From Algoriphagus aquimarinus (GTDB taxonomy: Bacteria; Bacteroidota; Bacteroidia; Cytophagales; Cyclobacteriaceae): DNA of 40,123 nt. Position 1 is the first letter of the stretch; every line of letters begins with the position of its first letter. The notes under the pieces are model-generated. The model was not told where the DNA came from. It worked only from the letters and a program-made list of their open reading frames with translations, and did no database searches. The translations under genes were made by a program, and so were the position numbers. Shown here one piece after another: positions 33,366 to 40,123 of this stretch. Location: assembly GCF_900112005.1 (NCBI RefSeq), contig NZ_FOKK01000028.1, positions 1 to 40,123 of the forward strand, in the 5' to 3' direction.

Positions 33366-33782
33366 TTATTGATGTATTTTTTTCAAAAAGAAATATTTAA
33401 CAAAAATGAAAACAAAGCTTATAATGAATTGTACTACCAAATAATGAAGAGTAGTTATCCAGATAAGAAATGAATAGGAAATCCATTCTCCTATTTTTGA
33501 AGAAGACACAATTGATAAGTATCCAATCATTCTTTTTTTCAAGCTCTTTTGCTTATCTCCTTTAAAAACAATTTGATCGACAATGAAAAAATTCAATGAG
33601 GTAATCACTATACTAACTATAAAATAAGATATGTATACATTCCAATTGAAAAAATCATTGAATGTATAATTCAGAATAAAAGCCAAAATATACCCAGGAA
33701 TTCCCCAAAGAGCCATTTTGGAAAAACCTGCAATTGTTTCTTTCAAAATAAACCTAATGTCAAATATTTTTATTGGACACAA
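33366..33782 (-). CDS. gtrA: GtrA-family membrane protein (possible flippase)
   Basis: A 138-aa protein with four hydrophobic segments (about 25-42, 48-67, 88-106 and 113-132), the GtrA topology, ending in KYFFLKKI. It likely flips a polyprenyl-phosphate-sugar made by the GtrB protein directly upstream. The start taken is TTG at 33782, which overlaps gtrB by 23 bp. An internal ATG at 33716 would leave a 43-bp gap and a 116-aa protein that still has the four segments, so the start is uncertain. Confidence 0.82.
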   Translation of the reverse strand: MCPIKIFDIRFILKETIAGFSKMALWGIPGYILAFILNYTFNDFFNWNVYISYFIVSIVITSLNFFIVDQIVFKGDKQKSLKKRMIGYLSIVSSSKIGEWISYSFLIWITTLHYLVVQFIISFVFIFVKYFFLKKIHQ

Positions 33783-34653
33783 TAAATCTCCTAGTTTTAT
33801 TAATAATCTCTGCGATTAGTCCGAAGAAGAAGAACTGAAACGAAAAAAAGAATAGGATTAAGGTGAGGCCTCCAAGACTCCCCTCTAATCTATAATCCCG
33901 AATTCCTCTCAATATTGCCAAAAGCATAAATACCATACTTGCAGGTACAAATACTTTTTTTGGGTTAAAATATAAAGCCAATCGTGTCACCAAAGTGAAA
34001 AACACAATAGTATCTTGAAACGGACTAATGGAGGATTTCCCTATTCGTTTGTAATAATTGATTTCGTAGAATGAAACTTCATTGTCGTTGGTAAGTGCTC
34101 CAATTGTAATAGTAGAGGTAAAAGAGAAGCCTTTTGGAAGCAAGTTCCAAAACTGAACTGCCAATTCCTTTTTAAAGATTCGCATTCCAGAATTCAAATC
34201 AGGTATATTTTGCCCAGTCAGAAAAGAAGCAAATGAAGTAAGAACCTTTTTGGGGATTTTTCGCGTCCACGAAATGTCAGCCCACTTTCTCGCACCTATA
34301 ACCATATCCATTCCCTCTGACCTATCAATCAACTCGCCAAATAGGTTATTGGGATAGGTTCCATCCGCATCGGTTATGCCAATCCAATCATATTTGGCAT
34401 TCTTTATCCCAGTTTTCAATGAGGCACCATATCCCTTGTTTTTTTGGTGTGTTACTAGATTAGCGGGTGTTTTCAAATCAGATTCCTGAATAACTTCCAA
34501 AGATCCATCATTCACCACAATAATCTCAAATTCAACCCCCTTTACTTCTAATGATTTATGAATTACTGAAATGGTGTCATTTAGTATTTCGAGAGACTCA
34601 TTGTAACATGGAATCACAATTGAGATTTTATTAACTTTTTTCGCTATGATCAC
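33760..34653 (-). CDS. gtrB: GtrB/DPM1-like polyprenyl-phosphate glycosyltransferase
   Basis: A 297-aa GT2 of the DPM1/GtrB type. ISIVIPCYNESLEILNDTIS, FEIIVVNDGSLE, KNKGYGASLKTGIKNAKYDW and ITDADGTYP (the DxD at DAD) are in order. LNSGMRIFKKELAVQFW is a family signature. Two C-terminal membrane helices at ~228-250 and ~260-285 (VFVPASMVFMLLAIL, LTLILFFFSFQFFFFGLIAE) anchor it beside the membrane. It would transfer a sugar from NDP to polyprenyl phosphate for the GtrA protein next door. The start is GTG at 34653. Confidence 0.92.
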   Translation of the reverse strand: MIIAKKVNKISIVIPCYNESLEILNDTISVIHKSLEVKGVEFEIIVVNDGSLEVIQESDLKTPANLVTHQKNKGYGASLKTGIKNAKYDWIGITDADGTYPNNLFGELIDRSEGMDMVIGARKWADISWTRKIPKKVLTSFASFLTGQNIPDLNSGMRIFKKELAVQFWNLLPKGFSFTSTITIGALTNDNEVSFYEINYYKRIGKSSISPFQDTIVFFTLVTRLALYFNPKKVFVPASMVFMLLAILRGIRDYRLEGSLGGLTLILFFFSFQFFFFGLIAEIINKTRRFIVSNKNI

Positions 34654-34673
34654 CAGTCTAGTAGATTTAGTTT

Positions 34674-35489
34674 TTAGAGTCTATTTTTTTTTTGAAGATT
34701 AAATATACCCTGATCACTTACCAGTATTGCTACATAGTTTGAAAGGACAAAATTCTCTTTTTCTTTTGTATATGGTGAAAAATCAATCCATTTAGGAAAG
34801 ATCTTTCCTACTTTGTAACCACGATCTTCAAAGAATTTGAAAAAATCTTTCAACAAAAAATTTGAATCAATCGCCATCTGGCCATATTCAAATTGAATAA
34901 TTCTGATCTTATTCTCCTTAAGCATTTGATTAAAACCTTTCAATACATTTGATTCAAATCCTTCGGTATCAATTTTCAGAAAGTCAATTTCATGAATTGA
35001 ATTGTCTCTACAATATTCGTCTCCAGTTATAGTTTCAACTTCTATCTTCAAAGAATTAACTCCCAAAGTATTCTCGAAGTGAGAAGATAAATAAGAACTC
35101 ATAGGGTAATAATTAAAGCTAATCAAACCCTTTTTATCAGATAGCGCAATTCGATTAGTCTTAACAGATTGAAAACTTGAAAGTTGATGTTCCAACAACT
35201 TAAATGTCTGAGGAACAGGCTCAAATGCATGAATCTCAATATTAGATTTCAGACTTTTAATTTTAGTTGACCAAATCCCAACATTGGCACCAACATCGAA
35301 AACAATATTTATTTTAGAATTATCTAAGCTTTCTAGAAACCTATACTCGCCACTAAAATTGGCATCATTAATTTTATTATCAAGAGCACTCAAAATACTT
35401 GTTGAAATATTAACTAAACACTTTCCAAGTATATTCCTCCGCTGTAGAGCTATTAGCCAAAAAAGCCATTTTTTAAATTCTTTAATCAT
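34674..35489 (-). CDS. FkbM-family methyltransferase
   Basis: A 271-aa protein of the FkbM family. VFDVGANVGIWSTKIKSL is the motif I region with the typical FDVGAN, EIHAFEPVPQTFKLLEHQL carries the acidic FEP, and IHEIDFLKIDTEGFESNVLK gives the KIDTEG signature. FkbM enzymes O-methylate sugars or polyketides; a sugar hydroxyl is most likely in this locus. It is the first gene of the tightly packed minus-strand block, so the promoter should lie in 35490-35735. No clear consensus promoter was found there. Confidence 0.92.
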   Translation of the reverse strand: MIKEFKKWLFWLIALQRRNILGKCLVNISTSILSALDNKINDANFSGEYRFLESLDNSKINIVFDVGANVGIWSTKIKSLKSNIEIHAFEPVPQTFKLLEHQLSSFQSVKTNRIALSDKKGLISFNYYPMSSYLSSHFENTLGVNSLKIEVETITGDEYCRDNSIHEIDFLKIDTEGFESNVLKGFNQMLKENKIRIIQFEYGQMAIDSNFLLKDFFKFFEDRGYKVGKIFPKWIDFSPYTKEKENFVLSNYVAILVSDQGIFNLQKKNRL

Positions 35490-35735
35490 AAAAAAATATT
35501 TTAAGCTTTAAAAGAAAGGCATTTTGAAACTTCAAGCTCTTCTGAAATACAAACCAGTATAGTAGAAATACTATTGGTAGGAAAAGAAGGAAGGTGAAGG
35601 AGTTGAAAAGCAAAGGTTGGGTGTTGGGTGTTGGTTGTTAGTTGTTGGTTGTTGGGTGTTGGGTGTTGGTTGTTGGATGTTAGTTGTTGGTTGCCTCTTA
35701 TATCTAATCTCTATTCTCTTAATACTTTGTCCAGT
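35490..35735. repeat. GTTGTTGG array and AT-rich spacer
   Basis: The array of irregular GTTGGGTGTTG and GTTGTTAGTTGTTGG words spans about 35614-35693, on the same strand sense as the arrays at 14.3, 36.8, 37.1 and 38 kb. The rest is AT-rich and should hold the promoter of the 18-gene block, but no TTTG/TAnnTTTG pair is convincing. Confidence 0.88.
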
Positions 35736-36833
35736 TTAACCTTTTACTCTCGCAGGTGGATTGTTTTGCACTCTGAGGAGTAATCTGGAGATCATTCCTT
35801 GTTCCTCGGAAGAGAGGGTATGGTACAGCGGGAGACATAGCACTCTAGCTGCAATCTGATCAGAAACTGGTGTACATCCTACTGTGTAATCGAGGGTATT
35901 TAGTCCTGGATAGAAATACCTGCGGGCTCCTATGCCTATATCAGCAAGTAGCTTCATACTTCTGAGCAATGCAGCTTCATCCTCAAATAAGACAGGGAAA
36001 TAGCAATGGTTGTATGCTTCTATATTTCTGGTATCAGGAAAGCTTACATTCAGGTCGCTGAGCAGCTCCTTGTACAGCTGACATTGTGCTTCTCTCTTAG
36101 CCAGAATCTGTGGCAGGTGCGGGATATTCACCAATCCCATGGCTGCATGGAACTCAGAGTTTTTGGCATTGATACCTACTCCGTTGAAGTTCTCAAATCC
36201 ATCATGGCCGAAGTTTCTCAGGTAAGCCATCTTCTTGAGGAGTTCTGGGTCTTTGGTAAACACCCCACCCCCTTCTACGGTATGAAAAACCTTGGTAGCA
36301 TGAAAGCTACAGGTGCTGATATCTCCGTAGTCGAAAATTGATTTGCCCTTTACTTTTACTCCGAAGGCATGTGCTCCATCATAGATTACTTTGAGCTTGT
36401 GCTTCTTTGCAATCTCGGCTATGGCCTCCACATCGCAGGGAATACCGTAGATGTGGGTAGCTAGAATCGCTGAGGTGTTGGGAGTAATGGCGGCTTCGAT
36501 CTTTGCTGGATCTATGGTCAGTAGCTCAGGCAGTATATCCACATACACCGGTGTGCATCCTTCCCATACTATGCTGCTCGTGGTAGCCACATAGGAAAAT
36601 GGGGTTGTAATTATTTCTCCCTGCAGTTCTAGGGCTTTGATAGCGATCTGTAAGGCAATGGTACCATTGCTGACAAATAGCATGTGATTTATATCCAGGT
36701 ATTCCTTGAGTTTTAGTTCCAGTTCATTGACCAGAGGCCCGTTATTGGTAAGCCAGTTGCGCTCCCAGATACCATCTAGGTATTTATCGTATTCTGCTTT
36801 AGGGGGAAGGAAGGGTTTGGTTACTGGGATCAA
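35736..36833 (-). CDS. DegT/DnrJ/EryC1/StrS-type sugar aminotransferase
   Basis: A 365-aa PLP enzyme that aminates a nucleotide-bound keto-sugar. MIPVTKPFLPPKAEYDKYLD opens as in the VioA/WecE/FdtB type, TTPFSYVATTSSIVWEG and YDGAHAFGV (D152) are conserved, and SFHATKVFHTVEGGG carries the PLP lysine K181. The start is TTG at 36833 and the repeat array begins within a few bases upstream, so the original start region has apparently been lost to repeat expansion. It stands between two repeat blocks, apart from the main block and cysC. The matching nucleotide-sugar dehydratase is not in the window. It is probably dTDP- or UDP-4-keto-sugar specific. Confidence 0.92.
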   Translation of the reverse strand: MIPVTKPFLPPKAEYDKYLDGIWERNWLTNNGPLVNELELKLKEYLDINHMLFVSNGTIALQIAIKALELQGEIITTPFSYVATTSSIVWEGCTPVYVDILPELLTIDPAKIEAAITPNTSAILATHIYGIPCDVEAIAEIAKKHKLKVIYDGAHAFGVKVKGKSIFDYGDISTCSFHATKVFHTVEGGGVFTKDPELLKKMAYLRNFGHDGFENFNGVGINAKNSEFHAAMGLVNIPHLPQILAKREAQCQLYKELLSDLNVSFPDTRNIEAYNHCYFPVLFEDEAALLRSMKLLADIGIGARRYFYPGLNTLDYTVGCTPVSDQIAARVLCLPLYHTLSSEEQGMISRLLLRVQNNPPARVKG

Positions 36834-37195
36834 GGGTGGTTTGTTGTTAGTTGTTGGTTGGTGGTTGGTGGTTTGTTGTTAGTTGTTGGTTGGTGGTTGG
36901 TGGTTGGTTGTTGGTTGTTGGTTGGTGCGTGGTTGGTGGTTGGTGGTTGGTGGTTATTGGTTATTGGTTGTTCGTTGTTGGTTGTTGGTTGTTGTCCGAT
37001 GTCCGATGTTGGTTGTTCGTTGTTGGTTATTGGTTATTGGTTATTGGTTACTTCTAACTGACTTTTGCGATTCTACTTTGTGAACTTTGCGTCTTTGCGG
37101 TTGTTGTCCGATGCCCGATGCCCGGTGCCCGATGCCCGGTGTTAGTTGTTAGTTGTTAGTTGTTTCCGCTACGCCTTGGCGCACAGGCTCGGCTG
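36834..37195. repeat. GTTGTTGG array, CCGATG words and a CTTTGCGG unit
   Basis: From 36837 irregular GTTGGTGGTTGGTGG, GTTGTTAGTTG and TTATTGG words run to about 37050, interrupted by TGTCCGATGTCCGATG near 36993-37008. A copy of the unit CTTCTAACTGACTTTTGCG follows (37051-37100, ending CTTTGCGG), then CCGATGCCCGATGCCCGGTG and more GTTAGTTG words to 37165. The array is open in all + strand frames, which gives W/V/L/G-rich open frames that are not genes. Confidence 0.92.
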
Positions 37196-37228
37196 ACATG
37201 TGTCTCGTCCTAGAAGTTAATAGGAGGT

Positions 37229-37280
37229 AATTGAGAATTGAGAATTGAGAATTGATAATTGATCATTGATAATTGATAAT
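37229..37280. repeat. AATTGAGAATTGATAATTG array
   Basis: Tandem AATTGAG and AATTGATAATTGAT words directly 3' of the first cysC, with similar words at 39069-39113, 3' of the second cysC. This repeat therefore marks the same place in both paralogous copies. Confidence 0.9.
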
Positions 37281-37283
37281 TCC

Positions 37284-37871
37284 TCAAAGTTTTAGGCTGG
37301 TCAGGACCTTTTTTAGGCTAGTGGCAATGGATTCTTTTTCCGTATTTACAGTTAGCTCAGGATTAACTGGTACTTCATAAGGAGAATCTATTCCTGTGAA
37401 ATTTTGAATAAGTCCTGCTCTTACTTTTTTATAAATTCCTTTTGGGTCTCTTTTTTCACAAACTTCTAAGGGACAATCCACATGGATCTCAAAGAAGTTT
37501 TCCTTTCCAATCCTGTTTTTAAGTATTTCCCTTTCCTTTTGCAAGGGGGAGATAAAGGCGGCTATTATGATCAAGCCTGCATCCATCATCAATTTTGCTA
37601 CTTCTCCTACCCTTCTAATATTTTCTTCTCTGTCTTTTTGGGAAAAGCCCAAGTCCTGATTTAAACCAGTTCGTAAATTATCCCCATCCAAAAGATATGT
37701 CTTTAGTCCTTTTTGATGCAATGCTACTTCCAAGTGGTTTGCCAAGGTAGATTTCCCAGCGCCAGATAGGCCTGTAAACCATACTAAAAAAGGTTTCTGT
37801 CCCATAAGTTGCACTCTTTCCTCCTGGGTGATCTTGGGAGCGCTGGGGTAGATGTGATTTTTTGGGGACAA
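37284..37871 (-). CDS. cysC: APS kinase (adenylylsulfate kinase), copy 1
   Basis: A 195-aa kinase that makes PAPS from APS. GLSGAGKST at 34-42 is the P-loop, LLDGDNLRTGLNQDLGF with D62-G-D64-N65 is the APS-binding motif, RRVGEVAKLMMDAGLI is conserved, and FISP (S108) supplies the loop Ser. Near-identical to the second copy at 39117. The start is TTG, preceded by an in-frame TAA. The next ATG (before GQKPFLVW) would cut off about 22 residues, so TTG is preferred. No cysD/cysN sulfurylase or sulfotransferase is in the window, so PAPS may serve glycan sulfation encoded elsewhere. Confidence 0.92.
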   Translation of the reverse strand: MSPKNHIYPSAPKITQEERVQLMGQKPFLVWFTGLSGAGKSTLANHLEVALHQKGLKTYLLDGDNLRTGLNQDLGFSQKDREENIRRVGEVAKLMMDAGLIIIAAFISPLQKEREILKNRIGKENFFEIHVDCPLEVCEKRDPKGIYKKVRAGLIQNFTGIDSPYEVPVNPELTVNTEKESIATSLKKVLTSLKL

Positions 37872-38330
37872 GAGTTAATTTAAAATGATGGGAATTTAAA
37901 ATTTAAAATTGAGTCACTATAGACTTTTGCGATTCTTCTTTGCGGGCTTTGCGCCTTTGCGGTTATTGGTTGTTGCCCGATGACCGATGTCCGATGCCCG
38001 ATGCCCGGTGTTGGTTGTTCGTTGTTCGTTGTTCGTTGTTCGGTGTTGGTTGTTCGTTGTTGGTTGTTGATTGTTGGTTGTTGTCCGATGCCCGATGTCC
38101 GATGCCCGGTGTTGGTTGTTCGTTGTTCGTTGTTCGTTATTGGTTGTTGGTTGGTTCTAACTGACTTTTGCGATTCTTCTTTGCGGGCTTTGTGCCTTTG
38201 CGGTGAAGAATTTTAAATTGAAAATGTAATATTTAAAATAAAGCCCATTGGTCTAAGCTGTAAGACCTCTTTCATAATTGACTAAACCAAAAACCAGGAT
38301 TTCGTATGTTTATTTTTTGTTCTTCAAAGG
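37872..38330. repeat. Repeat block between cysC copy 1 and the toxin gene
   Basis: Contains two copies of the GACTTTTGCGATTCTTCTTT / CTTTGCGG unit (37921-37962 and 38155-38212), the second close to those at 37051 and 39013. Between them are CCGATGCCCGATGTCCGATG words and GTTGTTCG arrays (37965-38154). The last ~120 bp carry no recognised repeat or gene. Confidence 0.9.
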
Positions 38331-38636
38331 TCATACGGAATGCCCAAAATAATCATCACCTGTGTGAGAAGCATTTATCATGGGCATTTCATTTGCTCCC
38401 GGAATGATTTCATAAACAATGATATACCCTCTAAATATTAAATCTCTAAAATTCTCCGATTCAAAAAATATAGATTGCCTACATTTCAGTGGAAATTTAG
38501 GAATCCTACTAATCTCTTTTAACAGGTCTTTCTGAAACTTTTTTGCAGCTGATGGCTTATCTGAGGCTATAAAAAGCAACTGCGTTTGAAGTTTGATCTT
38601 AAAGACATGTGCAATCCTAAGAATCATATTTCTCAA
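38331..38636 (-). CDS. RelE/ParE-like toxin
   Basis: A 101-aa protein with the ParE-type fold: an initial strand, then the KPSAAKKFQKDLLKEISRIP helix, then the strands FRDLIFRGYIIVYEI with the family-typical R...Y.I.YEI, and a short tail. The annotated start MRNMILR may be replaced by the ATG at the fourth codon. It overlaps the antitoxin gene by 20 bp, in the antitoxin-toxin order. The specific target (gyrase or ribosome) cannot be deduced. This is a self-contained type II module between the two cysC copies. Confidence 0.8.
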   Translation of the reverse strand: MRNMILRIAHVFKIKLQTQLLFIASDKPSAAKKFQKDLLKEISRIPKFPLKCRQSIFFESENFRDLIFRGYIIVYEIIPGANEMPMINASHTGDDYFGHSV

Positions 38637-38844
38637 GCATCACACTTAATTCCTTTTCGAGTTCTTCTATTGATACTGATGTAGATGCGTTTTTTTTCGC
38701 ATGCTGATAATCGGCGATTACTTCTTCCTGAAGAGCTATGAAGCTTTCATCAAGTATCTCCAGCTCTTTTGGACTTATTTTTTTTAGCAGTCCCATTAAT
38801 TGATCGTACGCAGATTCTGAGACTTTTAGGGTTATAGTATGCAT
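38617..38844 (-). CDS. Antitoxin of the ParE-like pair
   Basis: A 75-aa acidic, helical protein. The N-terminal part MHTITLKVSESAYDQLMGLL is ribbon-helix-helix-like, and the remainder (ELEILDESFIALQEEVIADY, then SIEELEKELSVMLEKY) is the sort of extended helix that wraps the toxin in ParD-like antitoxins. It is the promoter-proximal gene of the pair and probably autoregulated with the toxin. It overlaps the toxin by 20 bp. Confidence 0.75.
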   Translation of the reverse strand: MHTITLKVSESAYDQLMGLLKKISPKELEILDESFIALQEEVIADYQHAKKNASTSVSIEELEKELSVMLEKYDS

Positions 38845-39116
38845 AGGATATAAGTTTCAATTGAAGGTATGATACGAAAAGGAAAAAGACAAGTTGGTAG
38901 TTCCGCTACGCCTTGGCGGACAGGGGTTGTTGGTTATTGGTTGTTAGTTATTGGTTGTTGGCTGTTGGCTGTTGGTTGTTGGTTGTTGGTTGTTGGTTAT
39001 TGGTTGTTGGTTACTTCTAACTGACTTTTGCGATTCTTCTTTGCGGGCTTTGTGCCTTTGCGGTGAAGAATTGAGAATTTAAAATTGATAATTGATCATT
39101 GATATTTGTTAATTCC
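38845..39116. repeat. GTTGTTGG array, CTTTGCGG unit and AATTG words
   Basis: Begins with a short unique stretch, then TGGTAGTTCCGCTACGCCTT (also seen near 37163-37182), then GTTGTTGG and TTATTGG words (38925-39012), the fourth CTTCTAACTGACTTTTGCG unit (39013-39070), and AATTGATAATTGATCATTG words to 39105. It mirrors the block 3' of the first cysC. Confidence 0.9.
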
Positions 39117-39689
39117 TCAAAGTTTTAGGCTGATTAGGACCTTTTCTAGGCTAGTGGCAATGGTTTCTTGTTCTGTGTTGACGGTAAGCGCTGGATGAGC
39201 TGGGATTTCGTAGGGAGCGTCTATTCCTGTGAAATTCTTGATCAGTCCGGCTCTTACTTTTTTATAAAGTCCCTTTGGGTCTCTGGCTTGACATTTTTCA
39301 AGTGGACAGTTGACATGGATTTCGAAAAAAGCATCTGATCCTATGTACTTCCGTAGCATTTCTCTTTCTTTTTCCATGGGGGAAATAAAAGCTGCTATCA
39401 CTATCAACCCGGCCTCCATCATCAGGCGGGCGACTTCCCCCACTCTTCTGATATTCTCCACTCTATCCTGAGGAGAGAAACCTAAATCCTGGTTTAGCCC
39501 TGTTCTTAAAATATCTCCATCTAGTAGGTAGGTTTTAAAACCTTGCTGGTGCAATGCTACTTCCAGGTGATTTGCCAGGGTGGACTTGCCCGAGCCAGAA
39601 AGTCCCGTAAACCAAACTAGATAGGGTTTTTGACCCATTAGTTGGGACCTTTGCTCTTTGGAGAGCTTGGGTAAATTTTCAATTATCAA
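39117..39689 (-). CDS. cysC: APS kinase (adenylylsulfate kinase), copy 2
   Basis: A 190-aa paralogue of the first cysC, with the P-loop GLSGSGKST (29-37). The rest is largely conserved, including RRVGEVARLMMEAGLI, FISP and IKNFTGIDAPYEIP. Unlike copy 1, the APS-binding DGDN is DGDI (I60 for N65 of copy 1), which may weaken or alter APS binding. The start is TTG at 39689, inside an AATTATCAA repeat word, so MIIENLPK is repeat-encoded. An in-frame TGA lies four codons upstream and there is no ATG before the LMGQKPYLVW region. Two cysC so close together probably arose by duplication with their flanking repeats. Confidence 0.88.
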   Translation of the reverse strand: MIIENLPKLSKEQRSQLMGQKPYLVWFTGLSGSGKSTLANHLEVALHQQGFKTYLLDGDILRTGLNQDLGFSPQDRVENIRRVGEVARLMMEAGLIVIAAFISPMEKEREMLRKYIGSDAFFEIHVNCPLEKCQARDPKGLYKKVRAGLIKNFTGIDAPYEIPAHPALTVNTEQETIATSLEKVLISLKL

Positions 39690-39845
39690 GAGGCAAATTC
39701 AATTATCAATGCTCAATACTCAATGCTCAATACTCAATGCTCAATACTCAATGATCAAGGGTCAATGATCAAGGGGGAATACTCAATGATCAAGGTTCAA
39801 TACTCAATGATCAAGGGGAAGTACTCAATGATAGCTTATCTATTT
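39690..39845. repeat. CTCAATACTCAATG / GATCAAGG array
   Basis: Tandem words CTCAATACTCAATGCTC followed by AATGATCAAGG. It lies directly 5' of cysC copy 2 and runs into its TTG start. It is open on the + strand, but the resulting peptide (repeated SMIKGQYSMI-type words) is not a gene. Confidence 0.9.
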
Positions 39846-39855
39846 GTTGATAGAC

Positions 39856-39925
39856 ACAGCTTCGCCCTTTCACTGCCCCCTAAAGGGGGGAATAGGTATA
39901 GCTTCGCCCTTTCAGCCCCATTTGA
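39856..39925. repeat. Direct repeat AGCTTCGCCCTTTCA with CCCCCTAAAGGGGGG
   Basis: AGCTTCGCCCTTTCA occurs at 39859-39873 and again at 39900-39914. Between them is CCCCCTAAAGGGGGG, which matches the word (CCCCCTTTAGAAAGGGGG type) inside the GT4 insert at 16785-16818. Confidence 0.8.
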
Positions 39926-39937
39926 GACCTCCTGCTG

Positions 39938-39960
39938 ACTGAGTAATAAATTTACTCAGT
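39938..39960. repeat. ACTGAGTAA hairpin
   Basis: A 9-bp perfect inverted repeat (ACTGAGTAA / TTACTCAGT) around TAAAT. No T-tract follows, so the role is not clear. The remaining ~160 bp to the window end hold only AATTTAAAATG-type words and a GACCGATGACCGA end; no gene is seen. Confidence 0.7.
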
Positions 39961-40123
39961 AGATTTGAGAAAGCAAAGGAGGAAAAGGAATTGAGAATTT
40001 AAAATGAAAAGAATTTAAAATTTAAAATGGAGTGCGTAGTGGGTACTAATTTTATGTGATTATCCGCAATGATGCCAGTTGCCTTAGATTCTTTGCTTAT
40101 CTGGTCGGAAGACCGATGACCGA

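Noticed and set aside
35490..35735. Promoter of the 18-gene glycan block
   Set aside because: No TTTG/TAnnTTTG pair at proper spacing could be found on the minus strand.
36851..37083. Three overlapping + strand open frames coding for W/V/L/G-rich peptides, and similar ones at 37940-38216
   Set aside because: They are translations of the stop-free GTTGTTGG and CCGATG arrays. Several frames of the same array are open at once, with no protein-like composition or gene context.

Overview
The window looks like chromosomal DNA of a Bacteroidota bacterium, probably in the Cytophagales. The support is a SusC/SusD outer-membrane pair, a small DUF6520-like secreted protein, a promoter of the TTTG/TAnnTTTG type, frequent TTG starts without clear Shine-Dalgarno sites, and AT-rich tightly packed genes separated by repeat-rich gaps. 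The genus call is inference; no rRNA or tRNA was seen.

Layout. 1-1223 is gene-free and full of short palindromic and tandem repeats. 1224-1475 (+) is a small secreted protein. 1513-7759 (-) is a three-gene operon: a redoxin-like lipid- or periplasm-facing protein with an atypical CxxS site, a SusC-type TonB-dependent receptor and its SusD lipoprotein. 8524-12909 (+) is an accessory stretch: an XRE regulator, an unknown exported protein, a TonB-C-domain protein, a decayed Fic/RecG-like tail, a putative structured ncRNA on the minus strand, and a 583-aa protein ending in a HEPN ribonuclease-like domain. 13301-39689 (-) is a large surface-polysaccharide locus. It holds a NodB-type deacetylase, a polymerase-like membrane protein, three GT4 and five GT2 glycosyltransferases, a WbsX-type transferase, a GT11 fucosyltransferase, a formyltransferase/GINT fusion, five methyltransferases, a Wzt-like ABC ATPase, a Gtr-type module (GtrA, GtrB and a GtrC-like multi-pass transferase), a DegT aminotransferase and two APS kinases (cysC) that flank a ParE/antitoxin-like pair.

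How it works together (inference). DegT makes an amino sugar. The GTs and methyltransferases build and cap a glycan. The Wzt ATPase, with a permease not present here, would export it. GtrA/GtrB and the multi-pass transferase would add a side group in the periplasm. CysC would supply PAPS for sulfation, although no sulfotransferase or cysDN lies in the window.

The most unusual feature is a set of several unrelated repeat families that lie between genes and also inside coding sequences, in frame. Two GT4 genes carry repeat-derived insertions, one of them a composite of four families. Other genes take their last codons, stop codons or start regions from repeats. A broken GIY-YIG nuclease gene sits inside the main palindromic family and may be its mobiliser, by analogy with REP-associated transposases. 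Other points of note are a GT2 gene whose only sensible start is ATA, and a ~125-nt promoter-hairpin-terminator unit divergent from the HEPN gene.
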